A DNA stretch of 43,246 nucleotides, taken from an uncultured Burkholderiaceae bacterium. Lineage in GTDB: Bacteria > Pseudomonadota > Gammaproteobacteria > Burkholderiales > Burkholderiaceae. Positions 35,907 to 42,397 of this stretch are shown here, piece after piece. The stretch lies in assembly GCA_937871985.1 (NCBI GenBank), contig CALMPB010000411.1, positions 1-43,246 of the forward strand, in the 5' to 3' direction. A program made the translations under genes and the position numbers. Each line of letters starts with the position of its first letter. Position 1 is the first letter of the stretch. The notes under the pieces are model-generated. The model saw only the letters and a list, made by a program, of their open reading frames with translations. It was not told where the DNA came from and did not search any database.

Positions 35907-36914
35907 TTACTCTACGAATTGGTTGGTATAGACTTCATCCAGAGGAACCCGCTTTTCGAGCAGACCTTCGCTGACATAGAAGTCCTGCAATTGCCGCAAC
36001 CGCTTGACGTCCATTTTTCCCAGCACTTTTTGCCCCGGATACACGTCTCGCGCATAGGCATTGATGATCTTCGAAACGTAGTCTTCCTTGCCCTCATAGC
36101 CGGGCACGACCTTGACGAACTCTTTAGCCAGCCCATCGGGATCGTCCATGATGTCTTTCATGGCATGCAACGTCGCCGACACAATCTTCCTGATCAGATC
36201 GGGACGCTTCTGGATCATTTCATCGGACGCGACGATGGCCTGTGCCAGACTGGGAAAATAATCTTCCGCATAGAATATTTTTACCTTGGTCCCCGCCTCG
36301 ACCGCGGCCGCCGTCCAGTCCGGCGTGGAGATCATGGCATCGGCCGACCCGCTTGCGAATAGCTTCCACACCCCGTTCGGCCCTGCGGCCTGTACATTCA
36401 TGTCGGTTTTCTTTATGCCGTATTTAGCCATCATGCCGAGAAAGTTGTAGTAGACCGAGTCCGTATAGGAACCTGCGGTTATCGTCTTTCCCTTCAAATC
36501 GGCCGGCGACTTGATGCTTTTGTTGTTTGCCGATACCACGACCTGCAGTAGCGAGCGCCCTCCCAGCACGGCAACCACCTTGATCGGCACCCCGTGAGGA
36601 CGCAGGAACATCGGCGCATCGCCCACCGAACTGCCCGCTATGGCAATGCCCGCGCCGACCTGCTTGGCCACCTGAACCGCCCCGCCATTGGCCGCCATCA
36701 GATTCACCTTCAAGCCCTGTTCAGCGTAATAACCGCGGGACTGTGCAATGACCCATGGAGCAAAAGCCGGCAGGGTGGGCGGGGCCGGCGTCAACACCAT
36801 GACTTCTTCAAGCTTTTGCGCCGGGCGTTCATCTGCCATTGCCGTTGCGGCAAACGTTGAAGTCGCCGCAAAAACCAGCGCCAATATGGATGAGCCGTAG
36901 TTTCCGATTTTCAT
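35907..36914 (-). CDS. ABC-transporter substrate-binding protein, NMT1/SsuA-like
   Basis: The start at 36914 has a good CAGGAG ribosome site and gives 335 residues with a signal peptide (MKIGNYGSSILALVFAATST, cleavage near AMADE). The mature part resembles the SsuA/TauA/NMT1 clan: FAPWVIAQSRGYYAEQGLKVNL, KSPADLKGKTITAGSYTDSV and ASGSADAMISTPDW. It should bind a small organic solute in the periplasm. No permease or ATPase is in the window, so it may lend itself to a transporter elsewhere. It is first in a two-gene unit with the dioxygenase, read from a consensus promoter between two operator-like sites. Confidence 0.88.
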   Translation of the reverse strand: MKIGNYGSSILALVFAATSTFAATAMADERPAQKLEEVMVLTPAPPTLPAFAPWVIAQSRGYYAEQGLKVNLMAANGGAVQVAKQVGAGIAIAGSSVGDAPMFLRPHGVPIKVVAVLGGRSLLQVVVSANNKSIKSPADLKGKTITAGSYTDSVYYNFLGMMAKYGIKKTDMNVQAAGPNGVWKLFASGSADAMISTPDWTAAAVEAGTKVKIFYAEDYFPSLAQAIVASDEMIQKRPDLIRKIVSATLHAMKDIMDDPDGLAKEFVKVVPGYEGKEDYVSKIINAYARDVYPGQKVLGKMDVKRLRQLQDFYVSEGLLEKRVPLDEVYTNQFVE

Positions 36915-36967
36915 TTTGTCTCCTGAAAGATTTCTTTTAGTGGTGCTGTTCAAGGTTTTTAAAAATC

Positions 36968-36982
36968 TTAAACAACGTTTAA
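36968..36982. promoter_or_regulatory. Operator-like inverted repeat O1, downstream of the binding-protein promoter
   Basis: TTAAACAACGTTTAA is a perfect 6-3-6 inverted repeat. It lies about 10-25 bases beyond the predicted leftward transcription start. A near copy (O2) is found 68 bases away, centre to centre. IclR-family regulators commonly bind short palindromes, and the IclR gene is divergent from this promoter. Confidence 0.6.
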
Positions 36983-36999
36983 AAAAATTGATAAGGAGG

Positions 37000-37029
37000 A
37001 TTATAAGAACCAGCAAGCAGCCATGTCAA
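37000..37029 (-). promoter_or_regulatory. Consensus sigma-70 promoter of the binding-protein/dioxygenase unit
   Basis: On the minus strand TTGACA (37029-37024) and TATAAT (37005-37000) are both perfect hexamers, spaced by 18 bases. Transcription would start near 36993 and give a leader of about 80 bases to the ATG at 36914. Such a strong promoter suggests the unit is normally held down by a repressor; the two flanking inverted repeats support that. Confidence 0.75.
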
Positions 37030-37035
37030 TAAAAT

Positions 37036-37050
37036 TGAAACTACGTTTAA
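37036..37050. promoter_or_regulatory. Operator-like inverted repeat O2, upstream of the same promoter
   Basis: TGAAACTACGTTTAA repeats the O1 pattern with one mismatched arm position (left arm TGAAAC, right arm GTTTAA). It is immediately upstream of the -35 box. Together with O1 it brackets the promoter, an arrangement suited to looping or cooperative repression by the neighbouring IclR protein. Confidence 0.55.
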
Positions 37051-37206
37051 GAAAACAAGCTAAAATATGCCTTCAGGCAGCTCCACTCTTGGATTAGAAT
37101 GGCTCTTTGCGGCCTCCATGGCCGGAAATAGTCACAAAAGACGGCAGATAGCCACTTTATAAAGACAATATAGAAGTCATAGACCCGAAACAGCGACCTT
37201 CATCCG

Positions 37207-38034
37207 ATGACCGACGACCGTTCCGCCTCCAAACAAAAACCAGACGACGTATATTTGGCAATAGCCCTCGCGCGCGGACTCCGAACTCTGCATCTATTAG
37301 CGGAAGCGCGCACCCCCCTGCCTCTGGTCGAGATCAGCCGCCGGCTCAACCTGACTCGAGGGGTGGCTTTCCGGCTCGTGCACACCCTGGAAGCAGAGGG
37401 CTATATTGAACGCGTCGACCAAGTGCCCAACTATCGGCCGGCCGCCAAGGTCTTGTCGCTGGGGCTGTCGTATTTGCAATCGCTGGGGCTGCCGGAACTA
37501 GCCCGTGTCGAGCTCGAACAACTGCGCAACCTTACTTCCTCTTCCATACACTTGGCCGTTCTGGACAAGCGCGACGTGGTCTATGTATCCAGGCTGCCGG
37601 CAAAAGAAGGCGGCGTGGACTATCTGGAAATCGGCGACCGTTCGCCCGCTCACGCCTCCGCCATCGGCCTGGCCATGCTGTCGCAATTGACGCGTTCGGA
37701 AGTAGAGGAACTGTACGGCCCTTCCGACGCCTTCGATGGCGCAGCCGTCGCAATGACACTGCCCGGCCTGCTGGAGCAGTTGACCGGCATCAAGGAAAAA
37801 GGCTACGCAAGCTCGATGGGCGCCCTGTATCCCAACGTCTTCGCCATTGCCTGCCCAATATTGAATGCGTCCGGCGGACTGGCCGGCGGCGTCAGCATCA
37901 CCACCTTGGATCCAGGCCTGCGGGAAACCGAGGCCGAGCTCTCTCGCCACGTATTGACCACCGCCCGGCAAATCTCCCGGAAACTCGGATTCAACGACAA
38001 CGCCGCTGCGAACGGCGTCCAGCCACCGCGTTAA
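37207..38034 (+). CDS. IclR-family transcriptional regulator
   Basis: A 275-residue protein with an N-terminal winged helix (LVEISRRLNLTRGVAFRLVHTLEAEGYIERV) and a C-terminal GAF-like effector domain. The latter has AVLDKRDVVYVSR, PAHASAIGLAMLSQL and the late IACPILNASGGLAGGVSIT. Length matches the family. It is divergent from the binding-protein/dioxygenase unit across 292 bases holding a strong promoter and two operator-like repeats. It most likely represses that unit and releases it on binding substrate. No strong ribosome site precedes the ATG. The effector is unknown. Confidence 0.93.
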   Translation: MTDDRSASKQKPDDVYLAIALARGLRTLHLLAEARTPLPLVEISRRLNLTRGVAFRLVHTLEAEGYIERVDQVPNYRPAAKVLSLGLSYLQSLGLPELARVELEQLRNLTSSSIHLAVLDKRDVVYVSRLPAKEGGVDYLEIGDRSPAHASAIGLAMLSQLTRSEVEELYGPSDAFDGAAVAMTLPGLLEQLTGIKEKGYASSMGALYPNVFAIACPILNASGGLAGGVSITTLDPGLRETEAELSRHVLTTARQISRKLGFNDNAAANGVQPPR

Positions 38035-38059
38035 CCAACCGTTAGATCGCGCGCCAAAC

Positions 38060-38695
38060 CTAAGCCTTGCGTATGCGGGCATCGACCAGCATTGCGCCAT
38101 CCTGTTCCGGCACGATGTCGACGGCGGCGCGGCAGCCAGACGGCAGCGTCGCCAGCAGGCTGTCGCCCGCGGCAAGCCGGTAGCCGCTTGCCGGCCCGGA
38201 TTCCGGCAATACCGTGAACACGCCTTCCACGCAATGCAAGACGGCGCTTCCCGCACATAGAGCAAGCCGCTGCGCGGCGCACCTTACGGCAAGTTCGCCC
38301 GCCAGCCCCCGGCCTCGCCGAACCATGAGATTGAAATCCTGTATGGGGCCCGCGGGCAATTCAGAGGACAATACGGCCTCGCCTGCGAACGCGAACGGTT
38401 CGCCGCGCCGCAAGCCATGCCGGCTTTGGTCGGCGGCATCGACCAGCACCATGGACTCCCCGCCCGTAACGACGATGTGGCGGTCGATGCCTGGAAAAAT
38501 GGAAAACGGGCCGGCCTGGCCGACAGCCGCCGCGCTGACGCGCCAGACAAAGGTATCCAGGTTCGCCTCTTCGGGGAAAATGGCGATCTGGCGGGTCGTG
38601 CCGCCGCCGTTCTTCCATGGAACAGGAGTAATGTCCGATGCCCGGATCAGACGGAAGCCGATCTCCGGCGACGCAACGGTAGGATGTGTATGCAC
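38060..38695 (-). CDS. hutD: HutD-family protein
   Basis: The HutD core is clear: ITPVPWKNGGGTTRQIAIFPEE, then FVWRVSAAAVGQAGPFSIFPGIDRHIVVTGGESMVLVD and DFNLMVRRG. The frame has no ATG near the family start. I chose GTG at 38695 (VHTHPTVASPEIGFRL), giving 211 residues with CCAGG eight bases ahead; an ATG at 38821 would add 42 unlike residues. HutD is a cupin linked to histidine use, thought to sense or limit the pathway. No hut genes are in the window, so its partner is elsewhere. The gap 38696-38927 shows nothing clear. Confidence 0.85.
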   Translation of the reverse strand: MHTHPTVASPEIGFRLIRASDITPVPWKNGGGTTRQIAIFPEEANLDTFVWRVSAAAVGQAGPFSIFPGIDRHIVVTGGESMVLVDAADQSRHGLRRGEPFAFAGEAVLSSELPAGPIQDFNLMVRRGRGLAGELAVRCAAQRLALCAGSAVLHCVEGVFTVLPESGPASGYRLAAGDSLLATLPSGCRAAVDIVPEQDGAMLVDARIRKA

Positions 38696-38927
38696 TTGAT
38701 TGGCCTGGTTGCTGGGGGTGAAAGCAGTCCGGGTTGCAAAGCCGGAGTCTGGATGTCCGAAGCCTGGATACCCGGATTGCCATGGCACTATAACAGCGAT
38801 AAAACCCGCACTTTGACACACGCTTTGCCATTGACGGCCAAATTACTGCAGTCCGGCGGCCTGAAGCATATACACTAAGCAATACTCTCACCCCGGGCCT
38901 GCCGCGCCCGCAACGACACGACAACTT

Positions 38928-39572
38928 ATGCCCCTCACTCATGAATCGGCAATCGACCTGATGCTCGTCATCTACCTCGTTGCCATCACCGCCGAGGCCA
39001 TGTCGGGAGCCCTGGCCGCCGGGCGCCGAAATATGGACATCTTCGGCGTCGCGGTCATCGCTTTCGTCACCGCCCTGGGCGGCGGCACCATCCGCGACGT
39101 GATTCTGGGCCACTTCCCGATAGGCTGGACCCAGCATCCACTCTATGTCTACCTGGTGATTTCCGCCGGCCTGCTGACCACGCTGCTGGCACGGCACATG
39201 CACCATCTGCACCGCATCTTCCTCATGCTCGACGCCATGGGCCTGGTCGCGTTCTCGCTGATAGGCTGCAGTATCGCGCTTGAACTCAATTACCCGACCG
39301 TCGTCGTCATCATGTCGGGAATGCTCACCGGCATCAGCGGCGGCATCCTGCGCGACGTGCTGTGCAACCAGGTGCCGGTCGTGTTCCGGCGCGAGCTCTA
39401 TGCCAGCGTCTCGCTGGCCGTGTGTGCGCTGTTCCTGTCGCTAAGAGCCTTCGACACCGACATCGACCTCAACACCGCCATCTGCTTTACCGGCGGCCTG
39501 GCCTTGCGCCTGCTCGCCATCCATTTCGGCTGGAAACTGCCGACCTTTTCCTACCATCAACGCTGGGAATGA
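38928..39572 (+). CDS. TRIC-type (UPF0126/YicG-like) cation channel family protein
   Basis: A 214-residue protein with seven likely membrane helices. The two-fold repeat is visible: each half holds a Gly-rich motif with an Arg-Asp pair, first ALGGGTIRDVILG and then GISGGILRDVLCNQVP. This is the trimeric intracellular cation (TRIC) channel/UPF0126 family, which forms potassium-permeable trimers. Length is normal for bacterial homologues. The gene stands alone and is read rightward. Ion preference is from family knowledge. Confidence 0.88.
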   Translation: MPLTHESAIDLMLVIYLVAITAEAMSGALAAGRRNMDIFGVAVIAFVTALGGGTIRDVILGHFPIGWTQHPLYVYLVISAGLLTTLLARHMHHLHRIFLMLDAMGLVAFSLIGCSIALELNYPTVVVIMSGMLTGISGGILRDVLCNQVPVVFRRELYASVSLAVCALFLSLRAFDTDIDLNTAICFTGGLALRLLAIHFGWKLPTFSYHQRWE

Positions 39573-39663
39573 CGCAGCAAAGCGGGTCCCCGCGTACAAC
39601 CATAGACCATCGGCTCTACACGAGGTTGCCGGATCGGGATTTATGCACTAAGGCTCGGGTTAG

Positions 39664-39693
39664 TTGCATTATCCATATCATGTCTGGTAACAT
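39664..39693 (+). promoter_or_regulatory. Candidate promoter of the toxin-antitoxin pair
   Basis: TTGCAT (39664-39669) and TAACAT (39688-39693) are spaced 18 bases apart, a reasonable sigma-70 promoter starting about 24 bases before the antitoxin ATG. It overlaps the inverted repeat at 39682-39703, as expected for self-repression. Confidence 0.45.
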
Positions 39694-39703
39694 GAAACCA
39701 GAC
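39682..39703. promoter_or_regulatory. Inverted repeat, candidate operator of the toxin-antitoxin pair
   Basis: GTCTGGT and ACCAGAC form a perfect 7-base inverted repeat around an 8-base centre, covering the candidate -10 box. Antitoxins of the MazE type usually repress their own operon through such dyads, so this is the likely binding site. Confidence 0.55.
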
Positions 39704-39723
39704 CATCCAATTTCGAGACTATC

Positions 39724-39939
39724 ATGAGCAACGCATCCACTGAAAAAGTAGCGCGGCATCGCGAACGGTTGCGTGCGAACGGAATGCGGCCGATTCAACT
39801 ATGGGTTCCGGACACACGCGCATCCGATTACATCAACCGGGTCAGACAACAGTGCCTCGCACTACGCAATGACCCAGCCGAACTTGACGTCTTGGCGTTC
39901 ACCGAGGCAGCAGCCGACGATACCGAAGGCTGGAAATGA
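39724..39939 (+). CDS. MazE-like antitoxin (DUF3018 type)
   Basis: A 71-residue protein: KVARHRERLRANGMRPIQLWVPDTRASDYINRVRQQCLAL is the DUF3018/MazE-family pattern, with an acidic C-terminal tail (EAAADDTEGWK) that probably contacts the toxin. The RHRERLRANG start contacts DNA in related antitoxins. Its TGA overlaps the toxin ATG by four bases, the normal tightly coupled order. The local sequence is less GC-rich than its neighbours, consistent with a mobile module, though no transposon or integrase is nearby. Confidence 0.88.
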   Translation: MSNASTEKVARHRERLRANGMRPIQLWVPDTRASDYINRVRQQCLALRNDPAELDVLAFTEAAADDTEGWK

Positions 39940-40259
39940 TCCACCGAGGTGATTTCGTCGTCGTGTCGCTGCAAGGCAGCTATGGCAAACCCCGGCCAGC
40001 CTTGGTCATTCAATCAGATCTCCTGAACGAGCTCGATAGTGTATTGATCTGCCCTGTGACCAGCGAAATAAGAGATGTCACGTTTCGCATTATCGTCGAA
40101 CCCGACACGCTCAATGGTTTGCAAGCGTTGTCACAAATCATGGTTGATAAAGTAGCCACTGTGCCCCGCTCAAAAGCGGGGCCGGCTTTTGGACGTTTGA
40201 GTGCGGACAAAATGCGAGCGGTCGAGCGGACTTTGCTGGTCGTCGTCGGAATTGCTTGA
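39936..40259 (+). CDS. MazF/PemK-like endoribonuclease toxin
   Basis: A 107-residue protein: MIHRGDFVVVSLQGSYGKPRPALVIQSD is the MazF N-terminal beta barrel, with the conserved GKPRPALV loop. Further conserved parts are VLICPVTSEI and ALSQIMVDKVATVPRSK. MazF toxins cut single-stranded mRNA at short sites, cleaving when the antitoxin is degraded. It overlaps the antitoxin gene by four bases. The cut site cannot be predicted. It ends 34 bases before the stop of the convergent aldo/keto reductase gene. Confidence 0.9.
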   Translation: MIHRGDFVVVSLQGSYGKPRPALVIQSDLLNELDSVLICPVTSEIRDVTFRIIVEPDTLNGLQALSQIMVDKVATVPRSKAGPAFGRLSADKMRAVERTLLVVVGIA

Positions 40260-40293
40260 GCAAGATTTACGCCAACGCCCACACACGCCCGTA

Positions 40294-41166
40294 TCAAGCC
40301 GCGCCCGCCACGCCATCCAGCTCCCGAATCGCGTCGTCCGGCAACACAAGCTCGGCCGCGGCCAGGTTTTCCCGCAAGTGATCGACCGACGACGTGCCAG
40401 GAATAAGGAGGATGTTGGGCGACCGGCGCAGCAGCCAGGCAAGCGCGACCTGCATGGGTGTGGCCTTCAGCCGCTCGGCAACGCCGGACAAAGTGGAAGA
40501 CTGCAATGGGTTGAATCCGCCCAGCGGAAAAAACGGCACGTAGGCGATGCCCTCCCGGGCCAGGTCGTCGATAAGGGCGTCGTCGTCACGATGCGCCAGG
40601 TTGTACTGGTTCTGCACGCAGGCAATTTCACAAAGCCGGCGCCCTTCGGCAATCTGCGCCGCGGTCACATTGCTCAGCCCGATATGGCGCACCAAACCTT
40701 GCCGCTGGAGCTCGGCAACGGCCGTGAGCGGCTCTTCGATGGATCCTTCCGCCGGGCCATGGATGCCGAACATGCAGCGAAGATTGACGACCTCTAGAAC
40801 GTCCAGGCCGAGGTTGCGCAGATTGTCATGCACGGCCTGGATCAGTTCTTCGCGTGAAAACGCCGGCAGCCACGAGCCGTCCTCCCCGCGCCGGGCGCCG
40901 ATCTTGGTGACGATGACCAGATCGTCCCGATAAGGATGCAAGGCCTCGCGGATCAACTGATTCGTAATGTGCGGGCCGTAGAAATCGCTGGTGTCGATAT
41001 GATCGACGCCGCACGCAACGGCTTCGCGCAGCACGGCCAGCGCCGCATCGCGATTCTTGGGAGGCCCGAACACACCCGGCCCCGCCAGTTGCATGGTGCC
41101 ATAGCCCAGCCGCTTTACGGGGCGGCGGCCCAGAACGAACGTACCGGATGACTGAGTATTGGACAT
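40294..41166 (-). CDS. Aldo/keto reductase
   Basis: The ATG at 41166 follows AAAGGA and gives 290 residues (MSNTQSSGTFVLGRRPVKRL). The (beta/alpha)8 family motifs are present: VDHIDTSDFYGPH with catalytic Asp and Tyr, VTKIGARRG with the Lys, and the C-terminal LIPGTSSVDHLRENL for NADPH. The usual catalytic His of the tetrad is replaced in VVNLRCMFG, as in a YdbC-like subfamily, so the chemistry may be altered or use another acid. It is divergent from a LysR regulator that probably controls it. Substrate unknown. Confidence 0.92.
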   Translation of the reverse strand: MSNTQSSGTFVLGRRPVKRLGYGTMQLAGPGVFGPPKNRDAALAVLREAVACGVDHIDTSDFYGPHITNQLIREALHPYRDDLVIVTKIGARRGEDGSWLPAFSREELIQAVHDNLRNLGLDVLEVVNLRCMFGIHGPAEGSIEEPLTAVAELQRQGLVRHIGLSNVTAAQIAEGRRLCEIACVQNQYNLAHRDDDALIDDLAREGIAYVPFFPLGGFNPLQSSTLSGVAERLKATPMQVALAWLLRRSPNILLIPGTSSVDHLRENLAAAELVLPDDAIRELDGVAGAA

Positions 41167-41187
41167 GGCCGATTTCCTTTCAATGAG

Positions 41188-41200
41188 CGATGAGACATCG
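41188..41200. promoter_or_regulatory. Short inverted repeat before the aldo/keto reductase
   Basis: CGATGAGACATCG is a 5-3-5 inverted repeat 22 bases upstream of the reductase ATG, within the 110-base divergent gap shared with the LysR gene. A role as regulator site is possible but its position is closer to the ribosome site than usual for a LysR activator; it may instead act on the mRNA leader. Confidence 0.25.
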
Positions 41201-41276
41201 TAGACATATTCCATCTACTTGATAAGTGCATTCAATCAATACATACTGTACTGATTTACGCACAATAAAACACACC

Positions 41277-42173
41277 TTGAAAGTGGATCTGGCCAATTTG
41301 AACGCCTTCCTGGCCGTGGCGCGCGCCGGCGGCTTTCGCGAAGGCGCGCGGGCAAGCGGCAGCAGCGCTTCCGCGCTGAGCGAGGCGGTTCGCCGTCTGG
41401 AGGCCCAGCTTGGCGTGCGGCTGCTGAACCGAACCACGCGCAGCGTCGTCCCCACCGAGGCGGGTGAGGGCCTGCTCCAGCGGCTTGGGCCGGCCTTGTC
41501 GGAAGTGGAGGCCGCCCTTGATGTCGTGAACGGCTTTCGCGACACGCCAACAGGCTCGCTGCGCCTGAATGTGCCGGTCAGCGCGGCGCGGCTCGTGCTG
41601 CCCCGCATCGTTCCGCCCTTCCTGGCCGCCTATCCCGACATCCGCCTGGAAATCATTACCGAAGACAGCTTTGTCGATATGATCGCGGCCGGGTGCGACG
41701 CCGGCATCCGCTACGACGATAGGCTGGAGCAGGACATGATTGCCGTGCCCATCGGGCCGCGCGTCCAGCGCTTCGCCACGGCCGCCTCCCCCGCTTACCT
41801 CGACCGCCACGGCCGGCCGAAGCACCCGCGCGAGTTGCTTGGCCACGCCTGCCTGCGCAGCCGCTTTTCCAGCGGGGTGATGACGTCTTGGGAATTCGAG
41901 CGGGACGGCAACCTGCTGCGGATCGACCCCACAGGGCCGCTGCTGGTTCGCGCCGGCGGGGGAACCGACCTTGCCGTCGAAGCCGCCATCGCCGGCACGG
42001 GCGTCATCTATCTTTTCGAGGACTGGCTGCGCCCCCACCTCGACAGCGGCGCCCTCGAACCCGTGCTCGAGCCATGGTGGCTGCACTTCTCAGGCCCCTT
42101 TCTTTACTACCCCGGACGGCGCCTGGTTCCCGCGCCCCTGCGGGCTTTCATCGATTTCATCAAAGAGTCCTGA
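41277..42173 (+). CDS. LysR-family transcriptional regulator
   Basis: The likely start is TTG at 41277 (298 residues, KVDLANLNAFLAVARAGGF); GTG at 41283 or 41226 in the same frame are alternatives, as no strong ribosome site decides. The winged helix is clear: LNAFLAVARAGGFREGARA, SASALSEAVRRLEAQLGVRLLNRTTRSV, PTEAGE. The remainder is the effector-binding domain, including the GTGVIYLFEDWL segment typical of the group. It is divergent from the aldo/keto reductase, a pairing common in this LysR subgroup. Its last 84 bases overlap a convergent small gene. Confidence 0.9.
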   Translation: MKVDLANLNAFLAVARAGGFREGARASGSSASALSEAVRRLEAQLGVRLLNRTTRSVVPTEAGEGLLQRLGPALSEVEAALDVVNGFRDTPTGSLRLNVPVSAARLVLPRIVPPFLAAYPDIRLEIITEDSFVDMIAAGCDAGIRYDDRLEQDMIAVPIGPRVQRFATAASPAYLDRHGRPKHPRELLGHACLRSRFSSGVMTSWEFERDGNLLRIDPTGPLLVRAGGGTDLAVEAAIAGTGVIYLFEDWLRPHLDSGALEPVLEPWWLHFSGPFLYYPGRRLVPAPLRAFIDFIKES

Positions 42174-42371
42174 CGCTCCGCCCACGGCGTTGCTCACGAC
42201 CGCATCGACGTCCAGCGATTGGATCGCATCGACCACCATCTCCCAGCGGCCCTCTTCGCACAAACCGCCCAGCCCCGCCCTCTCGTACCCCTCCATCGCC
42301 GCGCGCAGGCAAGCGGACCGTACCGCCTCGGCGGCTTCGCTCAGCGTTTCCTTCGAAATTTTCCGTTCCAT
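42090..42371 (-). CDS. Small conserved-looking protein, function unknown
   Basis: A 93-residue product from the ATG at 42371 (MERKISKETLSEAAEAVRSA), preceded by AGGA. The helical core ACLRAAMEGYERAGLGGLCEEG with a following SLDVDAV looks like a widespread small proteobacterial protein I recognise only as hypothetical. It lies 26 bases after the acetyl-CoA synthetase gene on the same strand and may be co-read. The last 30 residues are antisense to the end of the LysR gene and look unconserved, so the tail may have arisen by loss of an earlier stop. No function is assigned. Confidence 0.65.
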   Translation of the reverse strand: MERKISKETLSEAAEAVRSACLRAAMEGYERAGLGGLCEEGRWEMVVDAIQSLDVDAVVSNAVGGASGLFDEIDESPQGRGNQAPSGVVKKGA

Positions 42372-42397
42372 AGGCGTATTCCTGGAAAGGCTCTCCA

